This document shows positions 62,617-64,000 of a stretch of 64,000 nucleotides of DNA, in pieces (the stretch's first letter is position 1; each line of letters starts with the position of its first letter). Origin of the DNA: Bog-950 sp046329515. GTDB lineage: Bacteria; Bacteroidota; Bacteroidia; Chitinophagales; LD1. The position numbers and the translations under genes are program-made. A model generated the notes under the pieces. The model made no database searches. It was not told the origin of the DNA and saw only the letters and a program-made list of their open reading frames with translations. The stretch is from the NCBI GenBank assembly GCA_046329515.1, contig JAXLUM010000001.1, forward strand, positions 930,001 through 994,000, given 5' to 3'.

Positions 62617-63780
62617 CTAACTATACCTGAATTCCCCGTACTCGCTCTTCACTACCACTTCGTTTTGTTCTGCAGCTTCAACGTGGCCTATAACGTGTGC
62701 GTCTATACCAAAGCCTAAAGCCACATCAATTACCAGGCTGGCGTATTGTGGTTCAACGTAAACTTCTAAACGGGTACCACAGTTCAATACCTTAAACATT
62801 TCTTTCCAATCGGTGCCGCTTTCTGCTTGTATCAGTTTAAATATCGGTGGTATAGGTAATAGCTTATCCTTTACTATGCGTAGGTTATCAATGTAATGCA
62901 ATACCTTGGTATGCGCCCCGCCGGTGCAGTTAACCAATCCGTGCACCTTGCCCGGTATCTCATCCAGTATTTTCTTTATAACCGGTGTATAGGTGCGGGT
63001 AGGGGAGAGCAGCGCCTTGCCAATGTTTAAGGATGTACCTTCCAAAGCATCCGTTAGTTTCTTGCTGCCGCTGTAAACAAGGCTGCTTTCTACCGCTGCA
63101 TCAAAAGTTTCAGGATATTTCTCAGCATATAGCTTGCTCAATACATCGTGCCTTGCGCTGGTTAAACCATTGCTGCTTATACCGCTGTTGTATTCTTCTT
63201 CGTACGTAGCTTTACCATAACTGGCTAAACCCACAATTACATCACCCGGCTTTATGTTTTGGGTAAGCACTAAGTTTTCCTTCTTCATGCGCACCGTCAT
63301 GGTAGCATCAACAGTAGTAGTGCGCACGCAATCGCCAAGGTCAGCAGTTTCACCACCCATAAGGTGCACGTTAACGCCAAAATCGCGCAGGCGGTCCATA
63401 AACTCTTTGCCGCCTTTTATTATCTCCGCAATCACTTCACCGGTAATCAGGTGTTTGTTGCGGTTAATGATGGAAGTATATAAGAAGTTATCGGTGGCTC
63501 CTATGCAAAGCAAGTCGTCCAGGTTCATTACCATAGCATCAACAGCTATACCTTTCCATATGCTTATGTCGCCGGTTTCTTTCCAGTATAAATACGCCAG
63601 TATTGATTTGGTGCCCGAACCATCACTGCTCATTACATTGCAGTAGCTATCATCATTCCCTAAATAATCAGGATAAATTTTGCAGAAGGCTTTCGGAAAC
63701 AATCCGTGGTAAAGATGCTTTACTGCTGCATGTACTTCTTCTTTGCCTGCGCTTACACCGCGCTTTTCGTATTTCTCCAT
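62617..63780 (-). CDS. purM: Phosphoribosylformylglycinamidine cyclo-ligase (AIR synthetase)
   Basis: A 387-residue enzyme that closes FGAM to aminoimidazole ribotide with ATP in purine synthesis. Motifs: SSDGSGTKSILA (usually DGVGTK), DAMVMNLDDLLCIGA, HLMGGETADLGD, GLASYG and NCTGGAHTKVL. It is about 40 residues longer than E. coli PurM, with an insertion around YWKETGDISIWKG, as in other Bacteroidota. It follows the kdsA-like gene on the same strand with 18 bp between them. Confidence 0.9.
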   Translation of the reverse strand: MEKYEKRGVSAGKEEVHAAVKHLYHGLFPKAFCKIYPDYLGNDDSYCNVMSSDGSGTKSILAYLYWKETGDISIWKGIAVDAMVMNLDDLLCIGATDNFLYTSIINRNKHLITGEVIAEIIKGGKEFMDRLRDFGVNVHLMGGETADLGDCVRTTTVDATMTVRMKKENLVLTQNIKPGDVIVGLASYGKATYEEEYNSGISSNGLTSARHDVLSKLYAEKYPETFDAAVESSLVYSGSKKLTDALEGTSLNIGKALLSPTRTYTPVIKKILDEIPGKVHGLVNCTGGAHTKVLHYIDNLRIVKDKLLPIPPIFKLIQAESGTDWKEMFKVLNCGTRLEVYVEPQYASLVIDVALGFGIDAHVIGHVEAAEQNEVVVKSEYGEFRYS

Positions 63781-63798
63781 TTTATTACCGTCAATCGG

Positions 63799-64000
63799 TT
63801 AAACTATTTTCATTCCTACTGCCTCAGCCACTTTTTTCAGGCTGCCATGCAATGCACGGAACTCATCAAAATTCAATTGCTGGTCAGCATCGCTTAAGGC
63901 CACCTTAGGGTTGGGATGCGTTTCAATCAACACACCATCTATTCCCATGGCCACACAAGCGCGTGCTAAGTCAGGCACGCCATAGGCGTAACCAATAGCG
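63799..64000 (-). CDS. KdsA-like (KDO-8-phosphate/DAHP synthase family) C-terminal fragment
   Basis: The last 67 codons of a gene entering from the right edge; stop TAA on 63799-63801. The visible sequence GVPDLARACVAMGIDGVLIETHPNPKVALSDADQQLNFDEF is the C-terminal metal/phosphate-site region of the KDO8P/DAHP synthase superfamily (ETHPxPxxALSD). KdsA (3-deoxy-D-manno-octulosonate-8-phosphate synthase, LPS core) is the better match than the DAHP synthase, whose motif is usually EVHPNP, but the fragment is too short to be sure. Confidence 0.7.
   Translation of the reverse strand, partial: AIGYAYGVPDLARACVAMGIDGVLIETHPNPKVALSDADQQLNFDEFRALHGSLKKVAEAVGMKIV

Noticed and set aside
1..64000. tRNA, rRNA or other structured RNA genes
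   Set aside because: Scanning the intergenic gaps, I see no cloverleaf-like paired arms with a TTCGANTC-type loop, and no rRNA-like sequence.

Overview
The window looks like a chromosomal segment of a free-living member of the Bacteroidota. The evidence is seven secreted proteins with type IX secretion system (T9SS) sorting domains, a PorQ homologue, Bacteroidota-type promoters (TTG, about 16-22 nt, TAnnTTTG), a four-helix-bundle (IVP-type) gene of the kind scattered through these genomes, OstA-like/LptD/MCE envelope genes, and a short-form AMP nucleosidase. Most of the sequence is ordinary, densely packed core metabolism. I see no phage, transposase, CRISPR array, tRNA or rRNA.

Layout. 1-8.5 kb: the tail of an unrecognised gene, then two tandem giant adhesins (lectin, PKD, 6 or 15 SprB repeats, type B sorting domain). 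8.6-10.6 kb: a TfoX-N protein and a seven-repeat propeller protein with a type A sorting tail. 10.6-15.1 kb, minus strand: fatty acid desaturase, fabD, folE, a PTPS-family gene and a thiolase. 15.2-20.4 kb: DUF2147 protein, Lon, a SWIB protein with a histone-H1-like tail, and pyrR-pyrB. 20.5-27.1 kb: a probable DUF1571 protein, an Mpo1-like protein, three tandem T9SS type A cargo proteins and an unknown exported protein. 27.1-34.5 kb: an outer-membrane module of OstA-like protein, MCE/MlaD-like protein and cell-wall amidase, divergent from lptD, with an IVP gene inserted inside it. 34.5-47.8 kb: cinA, an acyltransferase E2, a tandem-caspase protein, a DUF2157 protein, a beta-helix lipoprotein, porQ, an MFS transporter, a TerB-J protein, an EVE protein, an M48 protease, a phosphoesterase lipoprotein and a thiamine-binding-like protein. 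47.9-56 kb: infC, then a 6.5-kb T9SS giant, then rpmI-rplT. 56-64 kb: a CREST/ceramidase-like membrane protein, AMP nucleosidase, a solitary HSDR_N nuclease-like domain, a membrane protein, pntAA-pntAB-pntB, a DUF1801 protein, purM and the end of a kdsA-like gene.

How the parts connect. PorQ belongs to the T9SS attachment machinery, and the type A and B cargo encoded here would use that pathway. The amidase, MCE protein, OstA-like protein and LptD form an envelope-building locus. FolE and the PTPS protein form a pteridine pair.

The observations most worth a second look are: (1) the usually contiguous infC-rpmI-rplT operon is split by a giant adhesin gene, with a strong inverted repeat at the infC edge and a separate promoter for rpmI-rplT; (2) a secreted protein with two caspase folds, the first lacking its catalytic Cys; (3) an IVP gene with inverted-repeat flanks, where one flank now appears to encode the hydrophobic core of the OstA-like protein's signal peptide; (4) a PTPS with mammalian-type Cys-x5-His-Gly-His spacing next to folE; (5) an exact 405-bp period inside the giant gene. 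I did not find a clear new multi-gene system. The tandem-caspase protein is the best candidate for an undescribed activity.
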